Part shown: piece after piece, positions 17,231-25,599 of the stretch
Numbering within the stretch: the stretch's first letter is position 1
How the letters are laid out: each line of letters opens with the position of its first letter
Virus record (IMG/VR): IMGVR_UViG_3300030106_004816
Location: 1 to 49,616 of that record
Source: a virus
Direction: 5' to 3' (one strand)
DNA: 49,616 nt
Translations under genes and position numbers: made by a program
Notes under the pieces: model-generated
Seen by the model: only the letters and a program-made list of their open reading frames with translations
The model's database searches: none
Told to the model about the DNA's origin: nothing

Positions 17231-17429
17231 TAAAGTAGATCCGATGGCTCATCAAAGAATCACGGACCACGAGAAACTTTGTCGTATCATGCAGGAGGAA
17301 ACTAATAAAAAAATTAATAACCTGCATACAGATGTGCATAGAATAGAAAAAATTTTAATAGCTGCGTCTGGTTTTTTAATAACATCCATGTTGGGATTAA
17401 TCATTGCATTATTCTTTAGACTATTCTAA
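17214..17429 (+). CDS. XhlA-like membrane protein, possible holin component
   Basis: 71 residues. The first 45 are polar and helical (HEKLCRIMQEETNKKINNLHTDVHRIEK). The last 25 form one hydrophobic segment, ILIAASGFLITSMLGLIIALFFRLF. A coiled coil followed by a single C-terminal membrane span is the architecture of XhlA/hemolysin-type phage proteins and of many holin accessory proteins. It overlaps the end of the large ejection protein gene. No endolysin is adjacent, so the lysis role is tentative. Confidence 0.5.
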   Translation: MPRKSNKVDPMAHQRITDHEKLCRIMQEETNKKINNLHTDVHRIEKILIAASGFLITSMLGLIIALFFRLF

Positions 17430-17437
17430 AAGGTGTT

Positions 17438-18148
17438 GTGCAACTTCATAAAGATAAAACAAAATTTTTTATAACTGATCTCAAGAGAGAAAAGAAGTAT
17501 GACTATAAAGCTTACACACGTAACGATGGTCAAGGCCCACGAACCTATAATGTGGGTGAAAAGAAAATACCTTCAGTAACCACTATACTTTCAGCTACAC
17601 AATCAGAAGAGAAAAGAAAAAAGCTAGATGAATGGAGAGCAAGAGAAGGTTATAAACAAGCACAAGCCATAACCAATCAAGCAGCAAGAAGAGGCACAGA
17701 GATGCATTATGTTTTAGAACAATACATAAATGGTGTTGGTTATTTAAATTTATCCGAAGAAGGTGCTCATGCTAGAATGATGGCTCATGAGATAATAGTA
17801 AATTTAGAACCGCTTAAGGTGGTTTGGGGTAATGAAGTTAGCTTAGCATATAAGGATCAATGGGCAGGATCCACGGATGTAGTTGGGGTGCATTCAGATA
17901 AACCTACGATAATAGATTTTAAACAAAGTAATAAACCTAAACGAGCTGAATGGATTGAAGATTATTATTATCAAATAGCTGCTTACTCTTTAGCACATAA
18001 GGAACAATACGGACCAATAGAGCAAGGATTAATTTGTATCTGTACAAAAGATAAACTCTACCAAGAATTTAAAATGGATAAGGTCATGTTAGAGGAGTAT
18101 GAAAAGAAATGGTTTGAAAGAGTAAAAAAATATTATTCAAAAATATGA
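17438..18148 (+). CDS. PD-(D/E)XK nuclease, Cas4/exonuclease-like
   Basis: 236 residues with a GTG start. The catalytic core is visible: RRGTEMHYVLEQYI (motif I region), AGSTDVVGV (D of the PD motif), TIIDFKQSN (ExK-like, here DxK) and YYYQIAAYSLAH (Q/Y of motif IV). This is the PDDEXK_1/Cas4-like family that acts in phage recombination or end processing. It is the first gene of the replication block and converges on the SNF2 gene with a 12-bp overlap of the coding ends. Confidence 0.75.
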   Translation: MQLHKDKTKFFITDLKREKKYDYKAYTRNDGQGPRTYNVGEKKIPSVTTILSATQSEEKRKKLDEWRAREGYKQAQAITNQAARRGTEMHYVLEQYINGVGYLNLSEEGAHARMMAHEIIVNLEPLKVVWGNEVSLAYKDQWAGSTDVVGVHSDKPTIIDFKQSNKPKRAEWIEDYYYQIAAYSLAHKEQYGPIEQGLICICTKDKLYQEFKMDKVMLEEYEKKWFERVKKYYSKI

Positions 18149-19561
18149 TTTTATTTGATCGCCCATAATTTGGTGCTGTAAAGATTTTTTTGTCTTCAAT
18201 GATTTTAGTATTAATACATCAAGTGTGCTAGGCACAATTAAATCAACGTACGTAATTGGGAGAGTAGATGTTTGACCGATCCTATGAGCACGGTCTTCAC
18301 TTTGTTGCCTGTGCTCAAGATTGTAACTATTAGAGAAATATATAACATTCCTAGCAGCAGTAAGGGTAAGACCATAGCCGCCAACAGCAGGATTACCAAC
18401 AATGAAACGACATCTATCATCGTTCTGAAAACGCTCAACAGCATTTTTACGATCATCGATACTGTCTTTTCCGTATAATGAAACCACGCTTTCCTTTCCA
18501 TATTTTTCTCCTAGCATTAGTTTTATATCTTCGATGTTACTTACATAAGTAGCCCATATTATACTCTTCTCGCCTGTCTCTTCCAATACTGAGGCTAGTT
18601 CTTTTAGTTTTGGGTTCTTATCAAATTTATGTACTTCACCATTATTAGTTTTTACAAATCCACAAGTCACTTGATGTAATTTAATTATCTCAGTCAATTT
18701 ATTTGCAAACGATACTTCATCACTATGTATAATTGCTCTTGCCTCTTTCTTTAATTTTTCATACATATTTTTTTGTTCTGTTGTTATCTCAACATTTCTT
18801 TGAACAAACATTTTGTAAGGTAAATGTAAACATTCATCCTTAGTACACCTAAAAGAAAAATTCTTTAGTTTAATTTCTAACTCCTCTAAATTAATAAATT
18901 TTTTTGGGACCTTAGCCACATGTGTGCCTAAGTGTATCTCTTGCATTTCTGCATATCTGTTACGAAAAGCATAAAAAGATTTAAAACCTAATAGAGACTT
19001 GTTTAAAAATTGACATTGTGTATATAGATCTAATGGAGATTTTGTTACTGGTGATCCTGTCAGTATTCTTTTGTATGTGGCTAGTGGAGCCATTTTACAG
19101 AGTGCTTTTGTTCTGTTCGCTTCTTTATTTTTTATTGTGGTACTTTCATCTACTATAAGTAAAGTATTTTTTCCTCTTTTGTTTAATTGTTGTTCTAAAA
19201 ACGTTCTACCTTTTGGTCTAGATATAGACTCAATATTCATGAGTAACCAAAAGAAATTATTATACTTGTATTTCATTAATAATTTTTGTTTACTTTTCTT
19301 CCATACAAATATATCTGGTTTAATTTTAGAATGATCTGATATTTCCTGTATCCAGTTCATATACACTGAGTTAGGTGCCAGCACTATTACATCATTAATT
19401 TTTTTTGTAAGATATAAGTAGTTTGCATTATCTATAGCAACCTTTGTTTTACCAGTTCCCATCTCCATGAAGTATGCGAAGTTGATTCGGTCTTTACCTT
19501 CTTCTAATGCTTTTTTTTGATGATCAAATGGAACAGACTTATACACCTTGTTAATATCCAT
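18137..19561 (-). CDS. SNF2-family DNA helicase/ATPase
   Basis: 474 residues on the reverse strand. Helicase motifs in order: Q-like FDHQKKAL (12-19), Walker A MGTGKT (34-39), motif Ia LAPNSVYMNW, motif II DEST (138-141), motif III ILTGSPVTKSP. The second RecA domain has IWATYVSNIEDI, VGNPAVGGYGLTLTAARNVIYFSNSYN and motif VI QQSEDRAHRIGQT. Compact SNF2 proteins like this occur with PolA in marine podoviruses, where they probably serve replication. It is the only large gene on this strand, with an overlapping convergent stop and a promoter abutting its ATG (leaderless). Confidence 0.9.
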   Translation of the reverse strand: MDINKVYKSVPFDHQKKALEEGKDRINFAYFMEMGTGKTKVAIDNANYLYLTKKINDVIVLAPNSVYMNWIQEISDHSKIKPDIFVWKKSKQKLLMKYKYNNFFWLLMNIESISRPKGRTFLEQQLNKRGKNTLLIVDESTTIKNKEANRTKALCKMAPLATYKRILTGSPVTKSPLDLYTQCQFLNKSLLGFKSFYAFRNRYAEMQEIHLGTHVAKVPKKFINLEELEIKLKNFSFRCTKDECLHLPYKMFVQRNVEITTEQKNMYEKLKKEARAIIHSDEVSFANKLTEIIKLHQVTCGFVKTNNGEVHKFDKNPKLKELASVLEETGEKSIIWATYVSNIEDIKLMLGEKYGKESVVSLYGKDSIDDRKNAVERFQNDDRCRFIVGNPAVGGYGLTLTAARNVIYFSNSYNLEHRQQSEDRAHRIGQTSTLPITYVDLIVPSTLDVLILKSLKTKKSLQHQIMGDQIKSYF

Positions 19562-19567
19562 GTGGCA

Positions 19568-19596
19568 CTTATACTTTTTTTTCTTTACATTAGCAA
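19568..19596 (-). promoter_or_regulatory. Reverse-strand promoter of the SNF2 gene, leaderless geometry
   Basis: Read on the reverse strand: TTGCTA (19596-19591), 17-base spacer, TATAAG (19573-19568), then six bases and the ATG at 19561. The predicted transcription start therefore falls on the start codon, and no Shine-Dalgarno sequence is possible. The same 70-bp gap separates this gene from the forward replication operon at 19632, so the region is a divergent control point. Confidence 0.5.
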
Positions 19597-19631
19597 ATAT
19601 ATAATTTAGAAGCTTATATAGGAGGTTCTAT

Positions 19632-20174
19632 ATGGATTTAGAACAAGAGTCGACCATTGCGGTTGATACGGGGATGACAAAAGACATCTCCACTTCTTGC
19701 AACAAATTAATAGATACTCAGAAGGAAATAAGGACGATTGAAGAAAAGTTAAAGACGATTAAAGATATCGAGAAAACCCTTTCTGAGCAAACTATTCCTA
19801 ATTTGATGCGGAAGGCAGGCGTAACGATGCTGAAGCTGGCAAACGGCCAGGTAGTTGAGGTGTCGCCAAAATATTACGCTAAAATACCTGCTACTAAAAC
19901 TACTGAGGCATTCTCTTGGTTAAGAGAACACGGGCATGAGGACATTATTAAAAATGATGTTTCCTTAAGCTTTGGTATGAAACAAGATAATGAAGCAAAG
20001 GCTTTAGTACAGGATCTTAAAAACAAAGGTTTTAATGTAAATCAGAAAACACACGTACATCATGGGACCTTATCTGGATTTGTGAAAGAACAAATTTTAG
20101 AAGGTAAAACAATACCTCATGATTTATTTGGTGTTTATGTAGCAGACAAAACCAAAATAACAACGAAGGACTAA
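19632..20174 (+). CDS. Conserved replication-module protein, unknown function
   Basis: 180 residues. N-terminal coiled-coil region (about 20-65: LIDTQKEIRTIEEKLKTIKDIEKTL). Then a compact alpha/beta part with ANGQVVEVSPKYYAKIPA, HEDIIKNDVSLSF and HHGTLSGFVKEQILEGKTIPHDLFGVYVADKTKI. A perfect GGAGG lies upstream of the ATG. The gene leads the SSB-like, primase and UvrD genes and is probably translated with them. I recognise it as a recurrent partner of phage PolA modules but know no activity. Confidence 0.6.
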   Translation: MDLEQESTIAVDTGMTKDISTSCNKLIDTQKEIRTIEEKLKTIKDIEKTLSEQTIPNLMRKAGVTMLKLANGQVVEVSPKYYAKIPATKTTEAFSWLREHGHEDIIKNDVSLSFGMKQDNEAKALVQDLKNKGFNVNQKTHVHHGTLSGFVKEQILEGKTIPHDLFGVYVADKTKITTKD

Positions 20175-20176
20175 AC

Positions 20177-21013
20177 ATGTCAAAAGCGCAACAAGCAAAA
20201 CCTCAAGCTCAAGAGGTCATAAAAAAAGCTGAAGCCCAAGTTCCTACTAAAATAAATTTAGAGGAAATGGCGGGACAAGGTATGGAGTTTGTCACTGCAC
20301 GTGATCAAAAATTACCTATCCTTAAAATCTTATATGCAAACTCTCCAGTGTTAGATGAGAGTGATGGCAAATATATAGAGAGAGCAAAACAAGGTGATAT
20401 ATATTCAGAAACATCCGGTAACCTTTGGAAGGGTAAAGATGGTGTTTACGTGGTTCCTTGTTTATTCATTAATACTTTTAATGAATGGAAAGATAAAGGT
20501 GATAGTCCAGGAAGACCTGTAAAAATTCACTCTGATCCAAGCATCTTAAATTCAACACATAGAGGTGATGATAATAAAGATAGATTAGAGAGTGGTAATT
20601 ACATTGAAGATACTGGTAATCACTTTGTTTATATTTTAGATAAAGACTTTCAACCTGTTGAACAAGCGTTAATAGCTATGAAATCAACACAGAAGAAAAA
20701 ATCTAAAACTTGGAACTCAATGATGCAGTTAAGAAGAAAACCAAAGAAGAATGGTTCGGGGTCATTTAATCCACCATGTTGGAGCCATGTGTATAAACTT
20801 TCTACTACGAAAGAATCAAACTCACAAAACTCTTGGTATGGTTGGGTTATAGATTTTGTAAAATTTTTAGATGAAGGTAAAGATCTATCTCTTTTACAAA
20901 CAACGTCTAACTTTTATAAGAGTGCAAGAGAGAGTGACATTTTTGGAAAGGTAGACTTCTCACAAGAAATGAAGAAAGTTTCGGGGAAGGATAACACAGA
21001 AACACCGTTCTAA
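20177..21013 (+). CDS. Putative single-stranded DNA-binding protein
   Basis: 278 residues. After a Gln/Ala-rich start the protein has beta-rich segments with many aromatics (GVYVVPCLFINTFNEWKDKG, TWNSMMQLRRKPKKN, SWYGWVIDFVKFLDEG). The tail DNTETPF has the acidic-then-Phe form of SSB C-terminal tips. Marine phages with this gene order often carry an SSB-like protein here. No OB-fold signature is certain, so the call rests on tail, composition and the primase gene that overlaps its stop. Confidence 0.5.
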   Translation: MSKAQQAKPQAQEVIKKAEAQVPTKINLEEMAGQGMEFVTARDQKLPILKILYANSPVLDESDGKYIERAKQGDIYSETSGNLWKGKDGVYVVPCLFINTFNEWKDKGDSPGRPVKIHSDPSILNSTHRGDDNKDRLESGNYIEDTGNHFVYILDKDFQPVEQALIAMKSTQKKKSKTWNSMMQLRRKPKKNGSGSFNPPCWSHVYKLSTTKESNSQNSWYGWVIDFVKFLDEGKDLSLLQTTSNFYKSARESDIFGKVDFSQEMKKVSGKDNTETPF

Positions 21014-22581
21014 TGTATAAGGATTTCTTCAAATTATTTGAAGGTGATCCTGCTAAATATATTACCTCCACTCTAATTGGGGTGGAGGATAATAGGGGGA
21101 AAAAAGAAGCTACTTACACCACGGTTCACGAGGCTGTTACTCCTGCTATTTGGAAAGATCATCTCGATGGTAAAATTAAAATCGGTATCAGACCCGAGAA
21201 CAAGGGACTCTGTAAATGGGGCTGTATAGATGTAGATCCAGAAAACTACAAAGACTACAGCGAAAAGAAATACGTTGATATATTAAGAGAATACAAATTA
21301 CCTTTAGTGCCAGTTAAATCAAAATCTGGAGGCCTGCATTTATTTTTATTTTTAAAAGATTGGTCACCTATTAATGAGGTGCAGAAAATTTTAAACAAAT
21401 GGAATGATCAATTTTTTATGTCAAAAGAAGTTTTTCCTGGTTTGAATAAAGCAGTGACTATGCCTTATTATAATGCCATGAGAACTATGGAACATGCTTA
21501 TGACCATAAGAACACACCTCTGATGGCTCAAGCTTTTTTAGATTTTGCTAAAAGAAATATATCTTCATTAGATCAATTAAAAAAATTAGAAATAGAAGAT
21601 TACTTACCCGAGGACTCTTGGAATCAATATCCCCCATGTGTGCAAAACATGATTCAAAATAAATGGCATTCTGATGGACGTAATGAAGCTTTGTTTCAAG
21701 TCGGTGTTCTTGAACAAAAGAAAGCAGACGGTAAGTTAGGTAAGAAAGAATTAGAACAAATTATTTTAAAAAGAAATTTAGAAATTTTTCCCACTCCTTT
21801 ACAAGAGAATGAAGTTATTGCAACTGTGTGTAAGTCTTTACAGAGGAAGGACTATCAATATAAGTGCCCACCAAAGAATGGGAGATTTGCAGGCATATGT
21901 GATAAGGAGAAATGTAAAAGAAGAAAGCTTGGTGTAGGAGTTGCTGTTCCAGATGTAATAGATGTCTTTAAGGAAATACATTGGACTAGAGATACAAAGA
22001 CCACACATTTTAGTTTTAAGTATGAAGATAAATTTATTACTGTAAAGCCAGAGGACATGAAAGATGAAAAGTCTTGGTTTGTAAAATTATTACATTATGG
22101 TGTGCTGTGGGATTACCTTCCAAAATCAAGAGCCAACCCAAATCCATTTCAAAGTTTTTTAAGGGAGTTTGTAACTAGAGCAACAGAGAATAAGAACTCA
22201 CAATTTGCAGACAAAATGGAAGAGGAGCAATACAATATATTAAAAGGTTTTTTTGAAAGCACTATAGAAGTTGATGAGTTCAACAAACTTAAAGATGGTT
22301 ATGTGGTCTTAGATTCTAAAACTAATATTTGTTATTTTAAACAAACAACATTAGAAAATTTTTTAAACAAAAGCGGTAACAAAAATAAATTTAATTCTAC
22401 ATTAGAGGCAATAAGATTATTGAATTGTGATAAACATGAGAACTTTAAAAAAGAACGTAACGTGTGGTATGTTGCAATGCCAGAATTTGAGAGTTATACG
22501 TCCATCAAGAAGACAGCACCTGTTGAGAAAAAAGTAAGTGAACTTGACGATGAGTATCATACTGGTAAATTTAAAACGTAA
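21013..22581 (+). CDS. Archaeo-eukaryotic-type primase (TOTE-like)
   Basis: 522 residues. The AEP catalytic motifs are clear: D73-x-D75 in WGCIDVDPENY and KSKSGGLHLFLFL (102-114) supplying the SxH-type motif (H109). A region with four cysteines follows (C209 in PPCVQNM, C285, C296, C301 in YKCPPKNGRFAGICDKEKCKRRK) and probably binds zinc or an Fe-S cluster, as in the primases of TOTE conflict systems and related phage primases. The last 200 residues are not recognised and may be a helicase-interaction or PriCT-like domain. It primes phage DNA synthesis with PolA and the helicases around it. Confidence 0.78.
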   Translation: MYKDFFKLFEGDPAKYITSTLIGVEDNRGKKEATYTTVHEAVTPAIWKDHLDGKIKIGIRPENKGLCKWGCIDVDPENYKDYSEKKYVDILREYKLPLVPVKSKSGGLHLFLFLKDWSPINEVQKILNKWNDQFFMSKEVFPGLNKAVTMPYYNAMRTMEHAYDHKNTPLMAQAFLDFAKRNISSLDQLKKLEIEDYLPEDSWNQYPPCVQNMIQNKWHSDGRNEALFQVGVLEQKKADGKLGKKELEQIILKRNLEIFPTPLQENEVIATVCKSLQRKDYQYKCPPKNGRFAGICDKEKCKRRKLGVGVAVPDVIDVFKEIHWTRDTKTTHFSFKYEDKFITVKPEDMKDEKSWFVKLLHYGVLWDYLPKSRANPNPFQSFLREFVTRATENKNSQFADKMEEEQYNILKGFFESTIEVDEFNKLKDGYVVLDSKTNICYFKQTTLENFLNKSGNKNKFNSTLEAIRLLNCDKHENFKKERNVWYVAMPEFESYTSIKKTAPVEKKVSELDDEYHTGKFKT

Positions 22582-24203
22582 TGAATAATGAAATACAAAA
22601 GCTAAAAAAAATTCATCGTAAGACTTTAAAAATATTTGGACCACCAGGCACAGGTAAGACACATACATTAGTAGAGAGGATATTAAAAAAACATTTACGT
22701 CTCGGAGTGCAGCCTCAAGATATTGCCTTTTTATCTTTTACTAACAAAGCTGTTAATACAGCTGTGAAACGAGCTTTAGAAACATTTCCTAAATATACCA
22801 GTGAAGACTTTTATAGATTTAAAACATTACACACATATTGTCGTAGATACTTTCAAGAAGAAGTATTTGATCCAAAAGATTGTATGATTGATTTTTCTTT
22901 ACAAACAAAAATTTTAAAAAGATCTGACACAAGATTATCAGACGATAATTTCACATACAAAGATTGGTCGCTAGGTATTTATAGTAAAGCTAGAAACTTA
23001 TTAATGCAGCCTATTGAGTGTTACAAAAAAGAAAATTATAAAAGAGATTCTTTAGATGTTTATCTAAGGAAGATAAATACTTACGAACATTATAAGAGAG
23101 GTGGAGGAGAGAAATCTTTTATTGACTTTGATGACATGATAGAGAGAGCTATTAGGGAGGTGCAGTTTCCTGCCTTAAAAATATTAATACTAGATGAAGC
23201 TCAAGATTGTACGCCTTTACAATGGTCAGTCATATTTAAAATGGTAGATAAGGTAGATAAGATATATTTAGCTGGTGATGACGATCAAGGTATTTATAAA
23301 TGGAATGGTGCAGATCCTAAATATTTTACCAGTTACTTTCCTGGTAGAAGTTATAAACTTAGAAAGACCAGACGTTTTGGTGCAGCTATACATAAGTTTT
23401 CTCAGATAATTAGAAGAGGTATTTTGGATAGCGTTGAGAAAGATTATGAACCTGGTAATCAAAAGAGTTACGTTAAGTCATATCTCTCCTTTAGAGAAAT
23501 ACCTTTTGAGAAGGAGGAGGGAACCTGGTTCATTTTAGGCAGAATAAATTCTGCCGTCAATGAACTGCGTATGTTAGCTAAGGACGCTGGTTTATATTAC
23601 AAAGATAATAAAGATACAAAATGTTTTGACGTTAAGCAGTGGGAGGCCATAAAGGCTTGGACTAAGATTAGTAACGGTAAAGAAATTAATAAAGTAGAAA
23701 CTCAGAACTTGTTTAAATATATTAGAGAACTTTCTAACTCCGATTATCGAACTGATAAGTTTTGGTTAAAGCAGCCAGATTATAAGATGTATGATTTCAA
23801 AGGTTTGAAAGAGTGGTGTGGGTTAGAGTTATCAGATGATTCAAAAAAGAAACATTGGTGGTGGATATTAAAAAGAAACTTTAAGCCACAACAGACACGG
23901 AACTTTTTAAGATTACTCAGACGGTATGGGCAACATCAATTAGATGCAGAGCCTAAGATAATTATAGACACCATACACTCTGTAAAAGGAGATGAAGCTG
24001 ATAATGTTATTTTATACAGCAAAGGTAATTACCCAGCCAACTTCCATACGAAAGACAAAGACGGAAAAATAAATGAAAGAAAAGTTTGGTATACTGGAGC
24101 CACTAGAGCAAAAAAGTCTTTACATTTATTGAGAACAAATTATAAGTATAACTACCCATTAGGTGCAGACTATTTAATTTATGTCCAAGAAAACAATGAC
24201 TGA
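22581..24203 (+). CDS. UvrD/PcrA-like superfamily 1 DNA helicase
   Basis: 540 residues. Walker A GPPGTGKT at 20-27, motif Ia FLSFTNKAV, motif II ILDEAQDCTPLQW, motif III GDDDQGIYKWNGADP, motif V IDTIHSVKGDEADNVIL and motif VI YTGATRAKKSLHLL. This set defines SF1A UvrD helicases, which unwind DNA 3'-5' in replication and repair. Its start shares a base with the primase stop. Having both an SNF2 protein and a UvrD helicase beside PolA, and no DnaB, suggests this helicase drives fork unwinding. Confidence 0.9.
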   Translation: MNNEIQKLKKIHRKTLKIFGPPGTGKTHTLVERILKKHLRLGVQPQDIAFLSFTNKAVNTAVKRALETFPKYTSEDFYRFKTLHTYCRRYFQEEVFDPKDCMIDFSLQTKILKRSDTRLSDDNFTYKDWSLGIYSKARNLLMQPIECYKKENYKRDSLDVYLRKINTYEHYKRGGGEKSFIDFDDMIERAIREVQFPALKILILDEAQDCTPLQWSVIFKMVDKVDKIYLAGDDDQGIYKWNGADPKYFTSYFPGRSYKLRKTRRFGAAIHKFSQIIRRGILDSVEKDYEPGNQKSYVKSYLSFREIPFEKEEGTWFILGRINSAVNELRMLAKDAGLYYKDNKDTKCFDVKQWEAIKAWTKISNGKEINKVETQNLFKYIRELSNSDYRTDKFWLKQPDYKMYDFKGLKEWCGLELSDDSKKKHWWWILKRNFKPQQTRNFLRLLRRYGQHQLDAEPKIIIDTIHSVKGDEADNVILYSKGNYPANFHTKDKDGKINERKVWYTGATRAKKSLHLLRTNYKYNYPLGADYLIYVQENND

Positions 24204-24429
24204 TACAGATTTATTTAAAAATGTTTTTCCACAAGATAAAGGGCCTAAACACTATAAGGTTTATAAAATACAGCCCTATGAATTTATTTCTAAAAACAAT
24301 CTTTCATTCTTCCAAGGCTGTGTTGTGAAATACGCTTGTAGGTATTTGATGAAGGATAAAGTTAAAGACTTAAAAAAAATTATACACTATTGTGAGTTGG
24401 AAATAAAAAAACTGGAGGATACTAAATGA
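24181..24429 (+). CDS. DUF3310 family protein
   Basis: 82 residues. The pattern HYKVYKIQPYEFISKNNLSFFQGCVVKYACRYLMKDKVKDLKKIIHYCEL fits DUF3310 (SaV-like) proteins, which carry HYK.I.P.EFI..N.L.F..G..VKY..RY..K....DLKKA.HY. They are common in phage nucleotide and replication modules; no proven function. The ATG lies inside the end of the helicase gene. Confidence 0.78.
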   Translation: MSKKTMTDTDLFKNVFPQDKGPKHYKVYKIQPYEFISKNNLSFFQGCVVKYACRYLMKDKVKDLKKIIHYCELEIKKLEDTK

Positions 24430-25052
24430 GCTCAGAAATATTACAGGTGTTCCCTCAACCAGTGATGATCTTCAATGACATGATCAAATTAACAAAAGCA
24501 GAAAAAGATTATTTAAATAAGGATCAAGAAATGCAAGATAGGATTGGAGTATCCGGAGTACAATGCACTGCAGATTATTATCTTCTTAATAAAAAAGAAT
24601 TATTGAATGTAAAAAATCAAATTCAAAATTGCGTAGATATTTATGCTGAAAAAGTTATGAAGTTAAATAGAGCTTTTCAAAATATATTTATAACAACCTC
24701 ATGGATGAATGTTAACAAGCCAGGTAAAAATCATCATCCACATACACATCCTAATAGTATTTTAAGCGGTGTAGTTTACGTTAGCGAAAACCCACAACAT
24801 CATACAACAGTTTTTTTAAATACTGCAAAGCCCATGGAGTTTTCTTATACAGAATACAACTGGTTTAATTCTTCAGCTATTACTTTAAAAGCAAAGTATT
24901 TAGGATGCATTATATTTCCATCCACTCTTAATCATTTAGCTGAAACCAATACTACGAAAGATATAAGAAAGAGTTTAACATTTAACACATTCATTAATGG
25001 TACATTTGGTGGCGATAATCTTTGTTCATTAAAAATAGGACATGTAACATGA
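24426..25052 (+). CDS. Putative 2OG-Fe(II) oxygenase (PF13759-like) in the replication module
   Basis: 208 residues. The core is NKPGKNHHPHTHPNSILSGVVYVS (H104, H106, H108), then LGCIIFPSTLNHLAETN (H170) and R181 in RKSLTFNTF. This is the standard 2OG-FeII_Oxy_5 pattern, cleaner than in the two members of the 868-5316 operon. It overlaps DUF3310 by four bases and is followed by a tiny membrane peptide and a second oxygenase, immediately before polA. Confidence 0.8.
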   Translation: MSSEILQVFPQPVMIFNDMIKLTKAEKDYLNKDQEMQDRIGVSGVQCTADYYLLNKKELLNVKNQIQNCVDIYAEKVMKLNRAFQNIFITTSWMNVNKPGKNHHPHTHPNSILSGVVYVSENPQHHTTVFLNTAKPMEFSYTEYNWFNSSAITLKAKYLGCIIFPSTLNHLAETNTTKDIRKSLTFNTFINGTFGGDNLCSLKIGHVT

Positions 25053-25126
25053 ACGACAATGACTGGTACATTATAGGAGCTTTCGGTGTTTGTGTTTGTA
25101 TGATGCTGATTGGATATTATTTGTGA
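25049..25126 (+). CDS. Predicted single-span membrane peptide (25 aa)
   Basis: MNDNDWYIIGAFGVCVCMMLIGYYL. The start ATGA overlaps the upstream oxygenase stop, and its own TGA overlaps the next start (GTGA). That double four-base overlap is the main reason to believe it is translated. One hydrophobic segment of about 18 residues covers most of the peptide. No function can be assigned. Confidence 0.5.
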   Translation: MNDNDWYIIGAFGVCVCMMLIGYYL

Positions 25127-25599
25127 AAATAATAAATAATTTTTTGCCATTGGATTTATTTAAAGCTATACAAACTACATTACAAGGTTCTGACATTGCT
25201 TGGTTTTTCAAACCACACCAAACTGCTGCAAAAAAAGATCACGGATTTTTTTGTCATACATTTTTTTACAATAATAAAACGCTGTCAATTTTTTACGAAT
25301 CGATTATATTACCAATACTTGACAAACTAAAAGCTAAAGCTGTCTTTGAAGCAAGAGCTAATATGATCATAAATATGAACAAACCTAATATGTCTGATTA
25401 CCATGTTGATAAAGATTATGAATGTAAAACAGCAATACTTTATATGAACAACACTAATGCTGGTACAGAAATTAAAAGCAAAACAATTGTGCATGACATG
25501 GAGAATAAATTATTAATAATGGATTCAAACACGTTACATAGATCAGTATGGCAAACAAACAAAGATAGAAGAATAATAATAAATATAAATTACTTATGA
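25123..25599 (+). CDS. 2OG-Fe(II) oxygenase, P4H type
   Basis: 158 residues from a GTG at 25123. This start was chosen because it makes a four-base GTGA overlap with the 25-aa gene and gives the usual KIINNFLPLDLF N-terminus; an in-frame ATG 33 bases upstream would lie inside that gene. Active-site residues: H94 and D96 (DYHVDKDYE), H139 (LHRSVW), and R149 or R150. It resembles the oxygenase at 31931 (KIIDN/KIINN start, short length), so these two form a subgroup. Four-base overlap with polA. Confidence 0.8.
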   Translation: MKIINNFLPLDLFKAIQTTLQGSDIAWFFKPHQTAAKKDHGFFCHTFFYNNKTLSIFYESIILPILDKLKAKAVFEARANMIINMNKPNMSDYHVDKDYECKTAILYMNNTNAGTEIKSKTIVHDMENKLLIMDSNTLHRSVWQTNKDRRIIININYL

